From contig NZ_ANBA01000038.1 of NCBI RefSeq assembly GCF_000341085.1, positions 1-43,042 of the forward strand: a stretch of 43,042 nt of DNA. The letters are read 5' to 3'. The notes below the pieces were generated by a model, which saw nothing but the letters and a program-made list of their open reading frames with translations, was not told the origin of the DNA and did no database searches. Below are positions 14,512-22,642 of the stretch, piece after piece. The number at the start of each line of letters is the position of its first letter. Within the stretch, counting starts at the first letter, position 1. The DNA comes from Nocardiopsis ganjiahuensis DSM 45031. Lineage in GTDB: Bacteria; Actinomycetota; Actinomycetes; Streptosporangiales; Streptosporangiaceae. Made by a program: the position numbers and the translations under genes.

Positions 14512-15888
14512 GTGAGTGAGAGCGGCGGCACCTTCGACCTCGTCGTCCTTGGCGGCGGCAGCGGCGGCTACGCGGCGGCACTGCGCGCCGCCGAGCTGGA
14601 CATGAGCGTCGTCCTGATCGAGAAAGACAAGCTCGGCGGCACCTGCCTGCACCGCGGCTGCATCCCCACCAAGGCCCTCCTGCACTCGGCCGAGGTCGCC
14701 GACTCCGCCAAGGAGAGCGAGAACTTCGGTGTCAAGGCCACCTTCGAGGGCATCGACATCGAGGCCGTGCACCACTACAAGGACAAGGTGATCAGCGGCC
14801 TGCACAAGGGCCTGAGCGGGCTGATCAAGTCCCGCAAGATCACCGTCGTCGAGGGTGAGGGCAAGCTCACCGGCAAGGACGAGGTCACGGTCGACGGCAA
14901 GGTCTACAAGGGGAAGAACATCCTCCTGGCGACCGGCTCCAAGCCCAAGACCCTGGGCCTGGAGATCGACGGCGACAAGGTCATGACCAGTGACCAGGCC
15001 ATGGAGCTGAACCGCGTCCCCGAGTCCGTCATCGTCCTGGGCGGCGGCGTGATCGGCGTGGAGTTCGCCAGCGTGTGGCGTTCCTACGGCGCCGACGTCA
15101 CCATCGTCGAGGCCCTCAAGCACCTGGTCCCCGTCGAGGAGGAGTCCAGCTCCAAGCTGCTGGAGCGCGCCTTCCGCAAGCGGAAGATCAAGTCGGAGCT
15201 GGGCACCCCGTTCGAGTCGGTCAAGACCACCGACTCCGGCGTGGTCGTCACCCTCCAGGGCGGCAAGACCCTCGAGGCCGAGGTCCTGCTGGTCGCCATC
15301 GGCCGGGGCCCGGTCTCCGAGGGCCTGGGCTACGAGGAGCAGGGCATCACCCTGGACCGCGGCTTCGTCCAGGTCGACGAGAACCTGCACACCGGCGTCG
15401 GCAACGTCTACGCGGTCGGCGACCTCATCCCGACCCTGCAGCTCGCGCACGTCGGTTTCGCCGAGGGCATCTTCGTCGCCGAGCACATCGCGGGGCAGAA
15501 CCCGCCCGCGATCGACTACGACGGTGTCCCCCGCGTCACGTACTGTGAGCCTGAGGTCGCCTCCGTCGGTCTCACCACCAAGGTGGCCAAGGAGCGCGGA
15601 CACGACGTCGTCGAGATGAACTACAACCTGGCGGGCAACGGCAAGAGCCAGATCCTCCAGACCCAGGGCGCGGTCAAGGTCATCGCCGAGAAGGACGGCC
15701 CCGTGCTGGGCGTCCACATGGTCGGCAGCCGCGTCGGCGAGCTGATCGCCGAGGGGCAGCTGATCTACAACTGGGAGGCCCTGCCCTCCGAGGTGGCCCA
15801 GCTGATCCACCCGCACCCGAGCCAGTCGGAGGCGCTGGGCGAGGCGCACCTCGCGCTGGCGGGCAAGCCGCTGCACGTCCACGACTGA
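14512..15888 (+). CDS. lpdA: Dihydrolipoyl dehydrogenase (E3)
   Basis: FAD-dependent E3 that reoxidises dihydrolipoamide on the E2 subunits of the pyruvate and 2-oxoglutarate dehydrogenase complexes, making NADH. The 458 residues show the FAD-binding GGGSGGYAAALRAAE (14-28), the redox-active Cys45 and Cys50 in GGTCLHRGCIPTK, the NAD-binding GGGVIGVEFASVW, and the C-terminal HPHPSQSE with the catalytic His435 and Glu440. The GTG at 14512 has AGGAG 9 nt upstream. It is followed by its E2 partner sucB, with a hairpin (15899-15927) in between that would limit read-through. Confidence 0.97.
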   Translation: MSESGGTFDLVVLGGGSGGYAAALRAAELDMSVVLIEKDKLGGTCLHRGCIPTKALLHSAEVADSAKESENFGVKATFEGIDIEAVHHYKDKVISGLHKGLSGLIKSRKITVVEGEGKLTGKDEVTVDGKVYKGKNILLATGSKPKTLGLEIDGDKVMTSDQAMELNRVPESVIVLGGGVIGVEFASVWRSYGADVTIVEALKHLVPVEEESSSKLLERAFRKRKIKSELGTPFESVKTTDSGVVVTLQGGKTLEAEVLLVAIGRGPVSEGLGYEEQGITLDRGFVQVDENLHTGVGNVYAVGDLIPTLQLAHVGFAEGIFVAEHIAGQNPPAIDYDGVPRVTYCEPEVASVGLTTKVAKERGHDVVEMNYNLAGNGKSQILQTQGAVKVIAEKDGPVLGVHMVGSRVGELIAEGQLIYNWEALPSEVAQLIHPHPSQSEALGEAHLALAGKPLHVHD

Positions 15889-15898
15889 CCGCTTCACA

Positions 15899-15927
15899 CG
15901 GGGGCGGGCCTCACGGGCCCGCCCCCG
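15899..15927 (+). terminator. Terminator between lpdA and sucB
   Basis: A perfect 12-bp G/C stem (CGGGGGCGGGCC) with a 5-nt loop, 10 nt after the lpdA stop. It may only attenuate transcription, since the sucB start is 64 nt further on. Confidence 0.65.
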
Positions 15928-15991
15928 CACACATCCGCGCTGCCCATCAAGGCCTTGGGCAGGTACCGCGTCCAGATCCAACGAGGAACCC

Positions 15992-17773
15992 ATGCCGACT
16001 TCCGTTTCCATGCCCGCCCTGGGTGAGAGCGTCACCGAGGGGACCGTCACCCAGTGGCTGAAGAACGTGGGCGACACCGTCGAGGTAGACGAGCCGCTCC
16101 TTGAGGTCTCCACCGACAAGGTGGACACAGAGATCCCGTCCCCGGTGGCCGGTGTACTCACCAAGATCCTCGTCGACGAGGACGAGACCGTGGAGATCGG
16201 CGCGGAGATCGCGGTCATCGGCGGCGACGGTGACAGCGCCGACGACGCCCCCGCGGCCGCCGAGCCCGAGCAGGCCGCCGAGCCGGAGCCGGAGCCGGCC
16301 GCGGAGGAGCCCGCCGCCGAGCCCGAGCCCGAGCCTGAGCCCGAGCCGGCTCCCGCCGCGCCCGCCGCAGGCGAATCCGACTCCGACGGCCCCGGTACCC
16401 CCGTGACCATCCCCGCCCTGGGTGAGAGCGTCACCGAGGGCACCATCACCCAGTGGCTGAAGAGCGTCGGCGACACCGTCGAGGAGGACGAGCCGCTCCT
16501 CGAGGTCTCCACCGACAAGGTGGACACAGAGATCCCGTCCCCGGTGGCCGGTGTACTCACCAAGATCCTCGTCGACGAGGACGAGACGGTCGAGATCGGC
16601 ACGGAGATCGCGATCATCGGCGGCGGCTCCGGTTCCGCCTCCGCCGCCCCGGCCGAGCCCGAGCCCAAGCCCGAGCCCAAGAGCGAGCCCGCGGCCAAGG
16701 CCGAGCCCGAGCCCGCCGCCAAGAGCGAGCCCGAGTCCGCCCCGACCGCCCGGTCCGCACCTGCTCCCGCCGCACGTGAGCAGGACGCCGGCAGCCCGTC
16801 GGTGGACATCGAGACGCTCAGCGGCACCGGCCAGGCCTCGGGCACCGACGCCATGGCCGAGGGTTACGTGACGCCTCTGGTCCGCAAGCTCGCCAACGAG
16901 CACCGTGTCGACCTGAGCCGTGTCTCCGGCACCGGCGTGGGCGGCCGCATCCGCAAGCAGGACGTGCTCAAGGCCGCCGAGGCACAGCGCTCCGCCGCCT
17001 CCGCTCCGGCCGCCGCCCCGCGCAAGGTCACCGCGGACACGTCGGTGCGCGGCCGCACCGAGAAGCTGAGCCGCCTGCGCAAGTCCATCGCGGACCGCAT
17101 GGTCGAGTCGCTGCGCGTCTCCGCCACGACGACGCAGGTCATCGAGGTCGACGTCAGCAAGATCGCGCGCCTGCGCGACCAGTCCGCCACGGACTTCGCC
17201 AAGCGCGAGGGCGTGGAACTGAGCTTCTTCCCGTTCTTCGCCCTGGCCGCGGTCGAGGCCCTCAAGGTCCACCCGAAGGTCAACGCGGTGATCAACGCCG
17301 CCGACCAGACGGTGACCTACCACGACGTCGAGAACCTCGCCGTCTCGGTGGACACCGAGCGCGGGCTGCTCGCCCCGGTGGTCAAGGACGCCGGTTCGCT
17401 GAACCTCGGCGACCTGGCCCGCAACCTCACCGACCTGACCGAGCGCGCCCACACCGGCAAGCTCGGCCCGGACGAGCTGGGCGGCGGCACGTTCTCGATC
17501 TCCGAGACCGGCCACACCGGCGCGCTGTTCGGTACGCCGATCATCAACCAGCCGCAGGTCGCGATCCTGGAGACCGGCGCGGTCGTCAAGCGTCCGGTCG
17601 TCGTCGAGGACGAGGCCATGGGCGGTGAGGTCATCGCGGTCCGCTCGATGGTCTACCTGTCGATGGCGCACGACCACCGTCTGATCGACAGCGCCGACGC
17701 CGGCCGTTTCCTCCAGACCGTGAAGGAACGCCTGGAAGAGGGCGCCTTCGAGGGCGACCTGGGTCTGTCCTGA
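15992..17773 (+). CDS. sucB: Dihydrolipoyl succinyl/acyltransferase (E2) with two lipoyl domains
   Basis: Core E2 subunit of 2-oxo-acid dehydrogenase complexes; in actinobacteria one such protein may serve both pyruvate and 2-oxoglutarate dehydrogenases. The 593 residues comprise lipoyl domain 1 (about 1-78) and lipoyl domain 2 (about 137-212), each with the lipoylated lysine in VSTDKVDTEIPSP. Acidic Pro/Ala/Glu linkers join them. A peripheral-subunit-binding domain (YVTPLVRKLANEH...GGRIRKQDVLKA, about 290-330) and the acyltransferase domain follow. The active site reads HDHRLIDSADAGRF with His562 and Asp566; most relatives have Gly where this has Ser567. The two lipoyl modules share 86 identical bases. 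LipA and LipB, encoded downstream, would modify it. Confidence 0.95.
   Translation: MPTSVSMPALGESVTEGTVTQWLKNVGDTVEVDEPLLEVSTDKVDTEIPSPVAGVLTKILVDEDETVEIGAEIAVIGGDGDSADDAPAAAEPEQAAEPEPEPAAEEPAAEPEPEPEPEPAPAAPAAGESDSDGPGTPVTIPALGESVTEGTITQWLKSVGDTVEEDEPLLEVSTDKVDTEIPSPVAGVLTKILVDEDETVEIGTEIAIIGGGSGSASAAPAEPEPKPEPKSEPAAKAEPEPAAKSEPESAPTARSAPAPAAREQDAGSPSVDIETLSGTGQASGTDAMAEGYVTPLVRKLANEHRVDLSRVSGTGVGGRIRKQDVLKAAEAQRSAASAPAAAPRKVTADTSVRGRTEKLSRLRKSIADRMVESLRVSATTTQVIEVDVSKIARLRDQSATDFAKREGVELSFFPFFALAAVEALKVHPKVNAVINAADQTVTYHDVENLAVSVDTERGLLAPVVKDAGSLNLGDLARNLTDLTERAHTGKLGPDELGGGTFSISETGHTGALFGTPIINQPQVAILETGAVVKRPVVVEDEAMGGEVIAVRSMVYLSMAHDHRLIDSADAGRFLQTVKERLEEGAFEGDLGLS
16103..16587 (+). repeat. 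86-bp exact direct repeat encoding the two lipoyl sites
   Basis: Bases 16103-16188 and 16502-16587 are identical, including synonymous positions, 399 bp apart and in the same frame. The sequence flanking them in each domain has several silent differences, which suggests recent gene conversion or slippage between the modules. Confidence 0.85.
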
Positions 17774-17800
17774 CCGGTCCCCCGCCAGGGGGTCCTTCTC

Positions 17801-17841
17801 GGCCCGGGCCGGGCACCGTCCGACGGTGCCCGGCCCGGGCC
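17801..17841 (+). terminator. Strong terminator after sucB
   Basis: A perfect 20-bp stem beginning GGCCCGGGCCGGGCACC, 28 nt after the sucB stop. The arms are separated by one base, so the real loop opens the last pairs. Confidence 0.8.
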
Positions 17842-17884
17842 GCTTCGCGTGACGACCGTCTCCCCTTCCGTCACCCCTCCCGGC

Positions 17885-17915
17885 TTGACCTCAACTCAAC
17901 TTGACGTCCTAACGT
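17885..17915 (+). promoter_or_regulatory. MerR/SoxR-type promoter of the FMN reductase gene
   Basis: TTGACC (-35, 17885-17890) and TAACGT (-10, 17910-17915) are 19 bp apart, the overlong spacing typical of MerR-family-activated promoters. Between them lies the dyad CCTCAA-CTCAAC-TTGACG (17889-17906), one mismatch from a perfect SoxR-type 6-6-6 palindrome (CCTCAA...TTGAGG). This fits redox-cycling control of the flavin reductase. Confidence 0.7.
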
Positions 17916-17981
17916 GGCTGTATCGCCTGACCCGCCCCTCGTCCCCGTTCCCCTGTACAGCCGAAGACGAGAAGGAACCAC

Positions 17982-18545
17982 ATGCAGCAGGAGAAGCTTC
18001 GGATCGCGGTGGTCCTCGGCGGCAACCACAGTGGCCGCACCGGACCCGTGGTCTCCAGCTGGTTCCTCGACCGGGCCGCCTCCCGGGACGGTGTCGCCGT
18101 GGACGTGCTGGACGTCGCCGAGCTCGACCTCGGTGACGGCCACGGGACGTCGCTGGAGTCGTTCTCGCCCCGGATCGAGGCGGCGGACGGCTTCGTGGTG
18201 GTGACACCGGAGTACAACCACGGCTACCCCGGCCCGCTGAAGAGCGCCATCGACTCCGCCCGCAAGGAGTGGTTCGCCAAACCGGTCGCGTTCGTCTCCT
18301 ACGGAGGCATGTCCGGCGGCCTGCGCGCCGTGGAGCAGCTGCGCTCGGTCTTCGCCGAGCTGCACGTCACGTCGGTGCGCACCTCCGTGAGCCTGCACAA
18401 CGCCCAGCGGATGTTCGGCGCCGAGGGCGGCCCCGTGGACGAGCTGCGGGGCGCCGAGGACGCGGTCGAGGAGATGTTCGACCAGCTGGTGTGGTGGGCC
18501 CTGGCACTGCGCGAGGCCCGCGGCCGCCGCCCCTACCCCGGCTGA
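17982..18545 (+). CDS. NAD(P)H-dependent FMN reductase
   Basis: Flavodoxin-like oxidoreductase that reduces FMN or quinones with NAD(P)H; 187 residues. The FMN phosphate-binding loop is in VVLGGNHSGRTGPVVSSW (10-27). The family-typical TPEYNHGYPGPLKSAIDS follows at about 70-87, and a glycine-rich SYGGMSGG lies near 106-113. The ATG at 17982 has AAGGA upstream. The gene stands alone behind a SoxR-like promoter (17885-17915) and ends with a terminator (18634-18666). In Streptomyces coelicolor an NADPH-dependent FMN reductase gene is a known SoxR target, which agrees with this promoter. It interrupts the otherwise ancestral sucB-epimerase order. Substrate not certain. Confidence 0.9.
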   Translation: MQQEKLRIAVVLGGNHSGRTGPVVSSWFLDRAASRDGVAVDVLDVAELDLGDGHGTSLESFSPRIEAADGFVVVTPEYNHGYPGPLKSAIDSARKEWFAKPVAFVSYGGMSGGLRAVEQLRSVFAELHVTSVRTSVSLHNAQRMFGAEGGPVDELRGAEDAVEEMFDQLVWWALALREARGRRPYPG

Positions 18546-18633
18546 CAGCGCCTCTTGGGGCTTCCGCCGCGCTTCGGGCCCGCGTTCGGGCGCTGGGGGC
18601 GCTGGAGGGCGCCTCTTCGGGCCCCGAACGGTG

Positions 18634-18666
18634 GACGGGGCGGCGCCTGAACGGCACCGCCCCGTC
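18634..18666 (+). terminator. Terminator after the FMN reductase gene
   Basis: GACGGGGCGG pairs with CCGCCCCGTC across a 13-nt loop, followed by TTTC. The rest of 18546-18936 (391 bp) holds no gene; it has a small perfect hairpin GATGAT-CCCC-ATCATC (about 18692-18707). Confidence 0.7.
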
Positions 18667-18936
18667 TTTCTACCCCACCAATCACCATCCCCTGATGATC
18701 CCCATCATCAAAGGTCTGCAGGTAAGCGAACGCCTGCCAGCCCGACAGGACGTCGCCCACGGTAGCCCCGCGCTGACGCGGAGTTCCATGTCCCACACTC
18801 AACCTAGAAGACCCGGCTGCCCCCCGCAGGCCTTTCGCCGAAAAACCCGAAGAAAACTTCCCGGGTCCAGCAGCCCCGGGGCGCCACCGGCCCTCGGTCG
18901 TGGCGCCGGAGGGGGTAGGGCGATAGACCTTCTCCT

Positions 18937-19845
18937 ATGCGAGTGGCGATCACAGGAGCGACCGGGCTGATCGGCGGGGCCCTGACCGCCTCCCTGCTCG
19001 GGGACGGGCACACGGTGGTGCGCCTGGTGCGTCGGCTGCCCCGGGACAGCGGGGTCCCCCGGCTGGAGGAGGCCGAGTGGCGGGCCGAACAGGGGCGCGT
19101 GGACACCGTGGCCCTCCAGGACGCCGACGCCGTGGTCCACCTGGCGGGCGAGCCGATCGGCCCCGCCCTGTGGACGCGCCGGCGCAGGGCCGCCATCCGC
19201 CGCAGCAGGGTCCGGGGCACCCTGACCCTCTCCCGGGCCCTGGCCCGGATGCCGTCGCCGCCACCGCGCCTTCTCAGCGCCTCCGGAATGCACTTCTACG
19301 GGGACACCGGGGGGACGGTCGCCACCGAGGAGAGCCCGCCCGGCAAGGGCTTCCTCGCGGAGGTGTGCCAGAGCTGGGAGGAGGCCACCCGTCCCGCGGA
19401 GGAGGCGGGGCTGTCCGTCGCGCACCTGCGCACGGCCGTGGTGCTGGCCCGCTCCGGCGGTCTGCTCAGGCACCTGCTGCCGCTGTACCGGCTCGGACTG
19501 GGAGGCCGTCTGGGGTCGGGGGCCCAGTACATGACCTGGATCTCGCTGGCCGACCAGGTCGGCACCATCCGCTTCCTGCTGGAACGGCCCGATATCACGG
19601 GGCCGGTGAACACGTGCGCGCCCGAGCCGGTCACCAACGCCGCGTTCACCGAGGCGCTCGGACGGGCCCTGGGCCGCCCGACGATCCTGCCGGTCCCGGC
19701 GACGGCGATGCGCGCGACCCTGGGCGACTTCGCGGAGGAGACCGCTCTGATCGACCTGAGGGCGCGGCCGAAACGCCTCGAGGAGGCGGGGTATTCCTTC
19801 CTCTGGCCCACCGTCGACAGTGCGCTATCCGACATCCTGCCCTGA
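18937..19845 (+). CDS. TIGR01777-family NAD-dependent epimerase (SDR39U1-like)
   Basis: Extended short-chain dehydrogenase of the TIGR01777 group, whose substrate is unknown. The 302 residues begin with the Rossmann motif ITGATGLIGGALTASL (5-20). They contain LAGEPIG, the conserved SASGMHFYGDTG with the SDR Ser and Tyr, and a C-terminal DUF1731-like part (FAEETALIDLRARPKRLEEAGYSF). The ATG at 18937 lacks a close ribosome-binding site; TAGACC ends 7 nt upstream, so the mRNA may be leaderless. It precedes lipB by 33 nt, as its relative Rv2216 does in mycobacteria. Confidence 0.9.
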   Translation: MRVAITGATGLIGGALTASLLGDGHTVVRLVRRLPRDSGVPRLEEAEWRAEQGRVDTVALQDADAVVHLAGEPIGPALWTRRRRAAIRRSRVRGTLTLSRALARMPSPPPRLLSASGMHFYGDTGGTVATEESPPGKGFLAEVCQSWEEATRPAEEAGLSVAHLRTAVVLARSGGLLRHLLPLYRLGLGGRLGSGAQYMTWISLADQVGTIRFLLERPDITGPVNTCAPEPVTNAAFTEALGRALGRPTILPVPATAMRATLGDFAEETALIDLRARPKRLEEAGYSFLWPTVDSALSDILP

Positions 19846-19866
19846 CCCGGCCCTCCCACCGGGGCG

Positions 19867-19872
19867 TAAGGT
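19867..19872 (+). promoter_or_regulatory. -10 element TAAGGT for leaderless lipB
   Basis: TAAGGT (TANNNT) lies in the 33-bp gap after the epimerase gene and ends 6 nt before the lipB GTG at 19879. This gives lipB its own predicted leaderless start. Confidence 0.5.
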
Positions 19873-19878
19873 GGTGGT

Positions 19879-20583
19879 GTGAGTGATCTCGTTTACGCAT
19901 GGCTGGGCGACACTCCCGTCCCGTACCACCAGGGCTGGGATCTCCAGAAACGGCTCCACCAGAGCCGCGTCGCCGATGAAGTGGCCGACACGGTCCTCTT
20001 CCTGGAACACGAACCCGTGTACACGGCGGGCAAGCGCACCGGGAGGTCGGATCGTCCCATCACCGACCCCGGTGCTCCCGTCGTGGACATCGACCGGGGC
20101 GGCAAGATCACCTGGCACGGTCCCGGCCAGCTGACGGTGTACCCGATCGTCAAGCTGTCCGACCCGATCGACGTGATCGCCTACGTCCGCATGCTGGAAG
20201 AGGCCATCATCCGCACCCTCTCCGAGTACGGCCTCACGGGCCGCCGGGTCGAGGGCCGCACCGGGGTCTGGCTGGACGCCGACCCCGAGCGCGGGCTGAT
20301 CGAGCGCAAGGTCGCCGCGATCGGCTGCCGCATCGCCCGCGGGGTCGGTATGCACGGTCTGGCGTTGAACTGCGACAATGACTTGTCGTGGTACGACCGG
20401 ATCGTCCCCTGCGGGATCTCTGACGCGGGGGTCACCTCGCTCACCTACGAACTGGGGCGCGCCGTCACCGTCGCCGACGTCCGGCCGCACCTCGAACGAC
20501 ATCTGGCCGACGTCCTCGGCGCGGCGGAGTACAGCCACACCGACGGCACCGGAATGCTCTCCGGTGCCACCGCGCTCGGATGA
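19879..20583 (+). CDS. lipB: Lipoyl(octanoyl) transferase
   Basis: Transfers octanoate from acyl carrier protein to lipoyl-domain lysines, the first step of lipoate synthesis. The 234 residues carry the acyl-binding RGGKITWHGPGQL (73-85), the conserved Lys144 (IERKVAAIG) and the catalytic Cys178 (DRIVPCGISD). The GTG at 19879 is supported by a -10 element 6 nt upstream. It pairs with lipA, 96 nt downstream. The targets in this window are the lipoyl domains of SucB. Confidence 0.96.
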   Translation: MSDLVYAWLGDTPVPYHQGWDLQKRLHQSRVADEVADTVLFLEHEPVYTAGKRTGRSDRPITDPGAPVVDIDRGGKITWHGPGQLTVYPIVKLSDPIDVIAYVRMLEEAIIRTLSEYGLTGRRVEGRTGVWLDADPERGLIERKVAAIGCRIARGVGMHGLALNCDNDLSWYDRIVPCGISDAGVTSLTYELGRAVTVADVRPHLERHLADVLGAAEYSHTDGTGMLSGATALG

Positions 20584-20679
20584 CAGACCACACCATGAGC
20601 CAGTCCCCATCGGGACGTGCCGCCCCCACAAGGGGCGCGAGGGTCCCCGCCAAGGGGTACAGAAGGGAACGGGTTCGCG

Positions 20680-21633
20680 TTGACCATCGCTCCTGAGGGC
20701 CGCAAGCTGCTGCGCGTGGAGGCGCGCAACAGCGAGACCCCCATCGAGAGAAAGCCGCCGTGGATCAAGATCAAGGCGCACATGGGGCCGGAGTACACGG
20801 AGCTCCAGTCCCTGGTCAAGGGTGAGGGCCTGCACACGGTCTGCCAGGAGGCCGGCTGCCCCAACATCTACGAGTGCTGGGAGGACCGCGAGGCCACCTT
20901 CCTCATCGGCGGCGACCAGTGCACCCGGCGCTGCGACTTCTGCCAGATCGCCACGGGCAAGCCCAGCCCTCTGGACAAGTTGGAGCCGACCAAGGTCGCC
21001 ACCTCCGTCCAGAAGATGGAGCTGCGCTACGCCACCGTCACCGGTGTGGCCCGCGACGACCTCGAGGACGGCGGCGCCTGGCTCTACGCCGAGACGGTCC
21101 GCAAGATCCACGAGCTCAACCCCGGTGGCGGCGTCGAGCTGCTCATCCCGGACTTCAACGCCGACCCCGACCAGCTGGCCGAGGTCTTCGGTTCGCGTCC
21201 GGAGGTCCTGGCGCACAACGTGGAGACCGTGCCGCGGATCTTCAAGCGCATCCGCCCGGGCTTCCGCTACGAGCGCTCCCTCAAGGTCATCACCATGGCC
21301 CGCGAGGCCGGTCTGGTCACCAAGTCGAACCTGATCCTGGGCATGGGCGAGACCCGTGAGGAGGTCAGCGAGGCCATGCGCGACCTGCACGAGGCCGGTT
21401 GCGACCTGCTGACCATCACCCAGTACCTGCGCCCCTCCAAGCTGCACCACCCGATCGACCGCTGGGTGAAGCCGCAGGAGTTCGTGGATCTGGGCAAGGA
21501 GGCCGAGGAGATCGGCTTCGCCGGGGTCATGTCCGGTCCGCTCGTGCGTTCGTCCTACCGCGCCGGAACCCTGTACAAGCAGGCCCTCGAGAAGCGTGAC
21601 GCCGAGAACACCGAGGCCACGAGCAACGCATAA
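20680..21633 (+). CDS. lipA: Lipoyl synthase (radical SAM)
   Basis: Inserts two sulfurs into protein-bound octanoyl groups. The 317 residues have the auxiliary-cluster cysteines 55, 60 and 66 (TVCQEAGCPNIYECW), the radical SAM cysteines 81, 85 and 88 (CTRRCDFC), and the C-terminal RSSYRAG motif that ligates the auxiliary cluster. TTG at 20680 is chosen because the product then starts MTIAPEGRKLLRVEARN, as relatives do. A GAAGGG-type site lies upstream at a slightly long spacing. The upstream in-frame extension to 20617 is repetitive and unlike the family. It follows lipB, and a terminator lies at 21664-21691. Confidence 0.95.
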   Translation: MTIAPEGRKLLRVEARNSETPIERKPPWIKIKAHMGPEYTELQSLVKGEGLHTVCQEAGCPNIYECWEDREATFLIGGDQCTRRCDFCQIATGKPSPLDKLEPTKVATSVQKMELRYATVTGVARDDLEDGGAWLYAETVRKIHELNPGGGVELLIPDFNADPDQLAEVFGSRPEVLAHNVETVPRIFKRIRPGFRYERSLKVITMAREAGLVTKSNLILGMGETREEVSEAMRDLHEAGCDLLTITQYLRPSKLHHPIDRWVKPQEFVDLGKEAEEIGFAGVMSGPLVRSSYRAGTLYKQALEKRDAENTEATSNA

Positions 21634-21663
21634 CGGCCGATTCGCCCGAGTCGTGACCAAGCT

Positions 21664-21691
21664 GGAACGGTGGCCCGCGGGCCACCGTTCC
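21664..21691 (+). terminator. Terminator after lipA
   Basis: GGAACGGTGGCCC and its perfect complement form a 13-bp stem with a 2-nt loop, 30 nt after the lipA stop. Confidence 0.75.
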
Positions 21692-21712
21692 GCATCTCGG
21701 GGTCCGGACGCA

Positions 21713-21760
21713 TATCCTGGTGTTCCCATGGCGCCCCCGCAGGTGGCGCCGGAAGGCGCC
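21713..21760 (+). promoter_or_regulatory. Promoter-like TATCCT and hairpin leader of the DUF4191 gene
   Basis: TATCCT at 21713-21718 resembles a -10 hexamer. Downstream, GGCGCC-GGAA-GGCGCC (21745-21760) forms a perfect stem capped by a GNRA-type loop within the roughly 130-nt leader. It overlaps a 13-codon open frame (21728-21769). Function unknown. Confidence 0.35.
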
Positions 21761-21850
21761 GCACCGTAGGTCGATCGCGAAGAGGAGGCAAGGCAGCTCA
21801 GGGAACCCCTTCCCCGCCGATCCGTTCGGTGTGCACTGCCTGAAAGCACG

Positions 21851-22567
21851 ATGGCGAAGAAGCCCGAGAACACGACCGCCGGTAAGGGTGGAGAGAAGCA
21901 GCCGGGCCGGTTGAAGCAGATCGGCATGGTCGCCAAGGTCGTGCACCAGCAGAGTCCGCGCACGATCCCGATCGCGGTCTCCGTCGCGCTCCTGATCTTT
22001 GCCGTCTTCGTCGGCATCGGCATCTGGACCGGCTCCTGGATCATCTGGCCGCTGACCGGTCTGCCGATCGCCTTCCTGGTCGGTTTCATCATGTTCACCC
22101 GTGCCGCCCAGCGGGTCCAGTACAAGATGCTGGACGGACGCCTGGGCGCCGGTATGGCGATCCTGGAGAACATGCGCGGCAACTGGGTCGTCGAGCCCGG
22201 CGTGGCCGCCAACAAGCAGATGGACGTCGTCCACCGCGTGGTGGGCCGTCCCGGTGTGGTCCTGGTCGGCGAGGGCGACCCCGGTCGCCTCAAGGGCCTG
22301 ATCGCCGCGGAGAAGAAGCGCGTCGCCCGCGTCGCCTACGACACACCCATCTACGACTTCAAGGTCGGCAACGGCGAGGACCAGGTCCCGGTCTCCAAGC
22401 TCCAGCGGACGCTGGTCAAGCTGCCCCGCAACCTGGACAAGTCCGACACGGCCGAGCTGAACTACCGGCTCAAGGCGCTGCCGCCCGCGATGCAGATGCC
22501 CAAGGGCCCCATGCCGAAGGGCGCCAAGCTGCCCAAGGGCATGCGCGGCAACAAGGCCGGGGGCTGA
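21851..22567 (+). CDS. DUF4191 membrane protein
   Basis: A 238-residue actinobacterial protein of unknown function that commonly sits directly after lipA (Rv2219 in M. tuberculosis). It has a basic N-terminus, two membrane helices (TIPIAVSVALLIFAVFVGIGI and IIWPLTGLPIAFLVGFIMF), then a conserved soluble domain with MLDGRLGAGMAIL, GNWVVEPGVAANKQMDVVHRVVG and VVLVGEG. The tail is made of PKGPMPKGAKLPKG-like repeats. The ATG at 21851 is the family start; the ribosome-binding site is weak. The persistent link with lipoate genes is noted, but no function follows from it. Confidence 0.9.
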   Translation: MAKKPENTTAGKGGEKQPGRLKQIGMVAKVVHQQSPRTIPIAVSVALLIFAVFVGIGIWTGSWIIWPLTGLPIAFLVGFIMFTRAAQRVQYKMLDGRLGAGMAILENMRGNWVVEPGVAANKQMDVVHRVVGRPGVVLVGEGDPGRLKGLIAAEKKRVARVAYDTPIYDFKVGNGEDQVPVSKLQRTLVKLPRNLDKSDTAELNYRLKALPPAMQMPKGPMPKGAKLPKGMRGNKAGG

Positions 22568-22590
22568 GCCTCCGCCTCCGACTCGCGAAC

Positions 22591-22630
22591 GGGGCCGTCA
22601 CACCTGGATCGATCCGGGCGTGGCGGCCCC
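22591..22630. terminator. Bidirectional terminator between the DUF4191 and XRE genes
   Basis: GGGGCCGTCAC pairs with GTGGCGGCCCC (one G-U) across an 18-nt loop, between two convergent genes 75 bp apart. Confidence 0.65.
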
Positions 22631-22642
22631 TGTGTGTGCGGG

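Noticed and set aside
14266..17677. Long minus-strand frames (862 and 576 codons) opposite lpdA and sucB
   Set aside because: Low-complexity antisense shadows of the lipoyl linkers; no domain is recognisable.
20617..20679. Upstream in-frame extension of lipA to 20617
   Set aside because: The extra residues are Gly/Pro/Arg-rich and unlike LipA N-termini; TTG 20680 gives the family start.
19825..22293. An 822-codon minus-strand frame opposite lipB, lipA and the DUF4191 gene
   Set aside because: Antisense to three confident genes with no family match.
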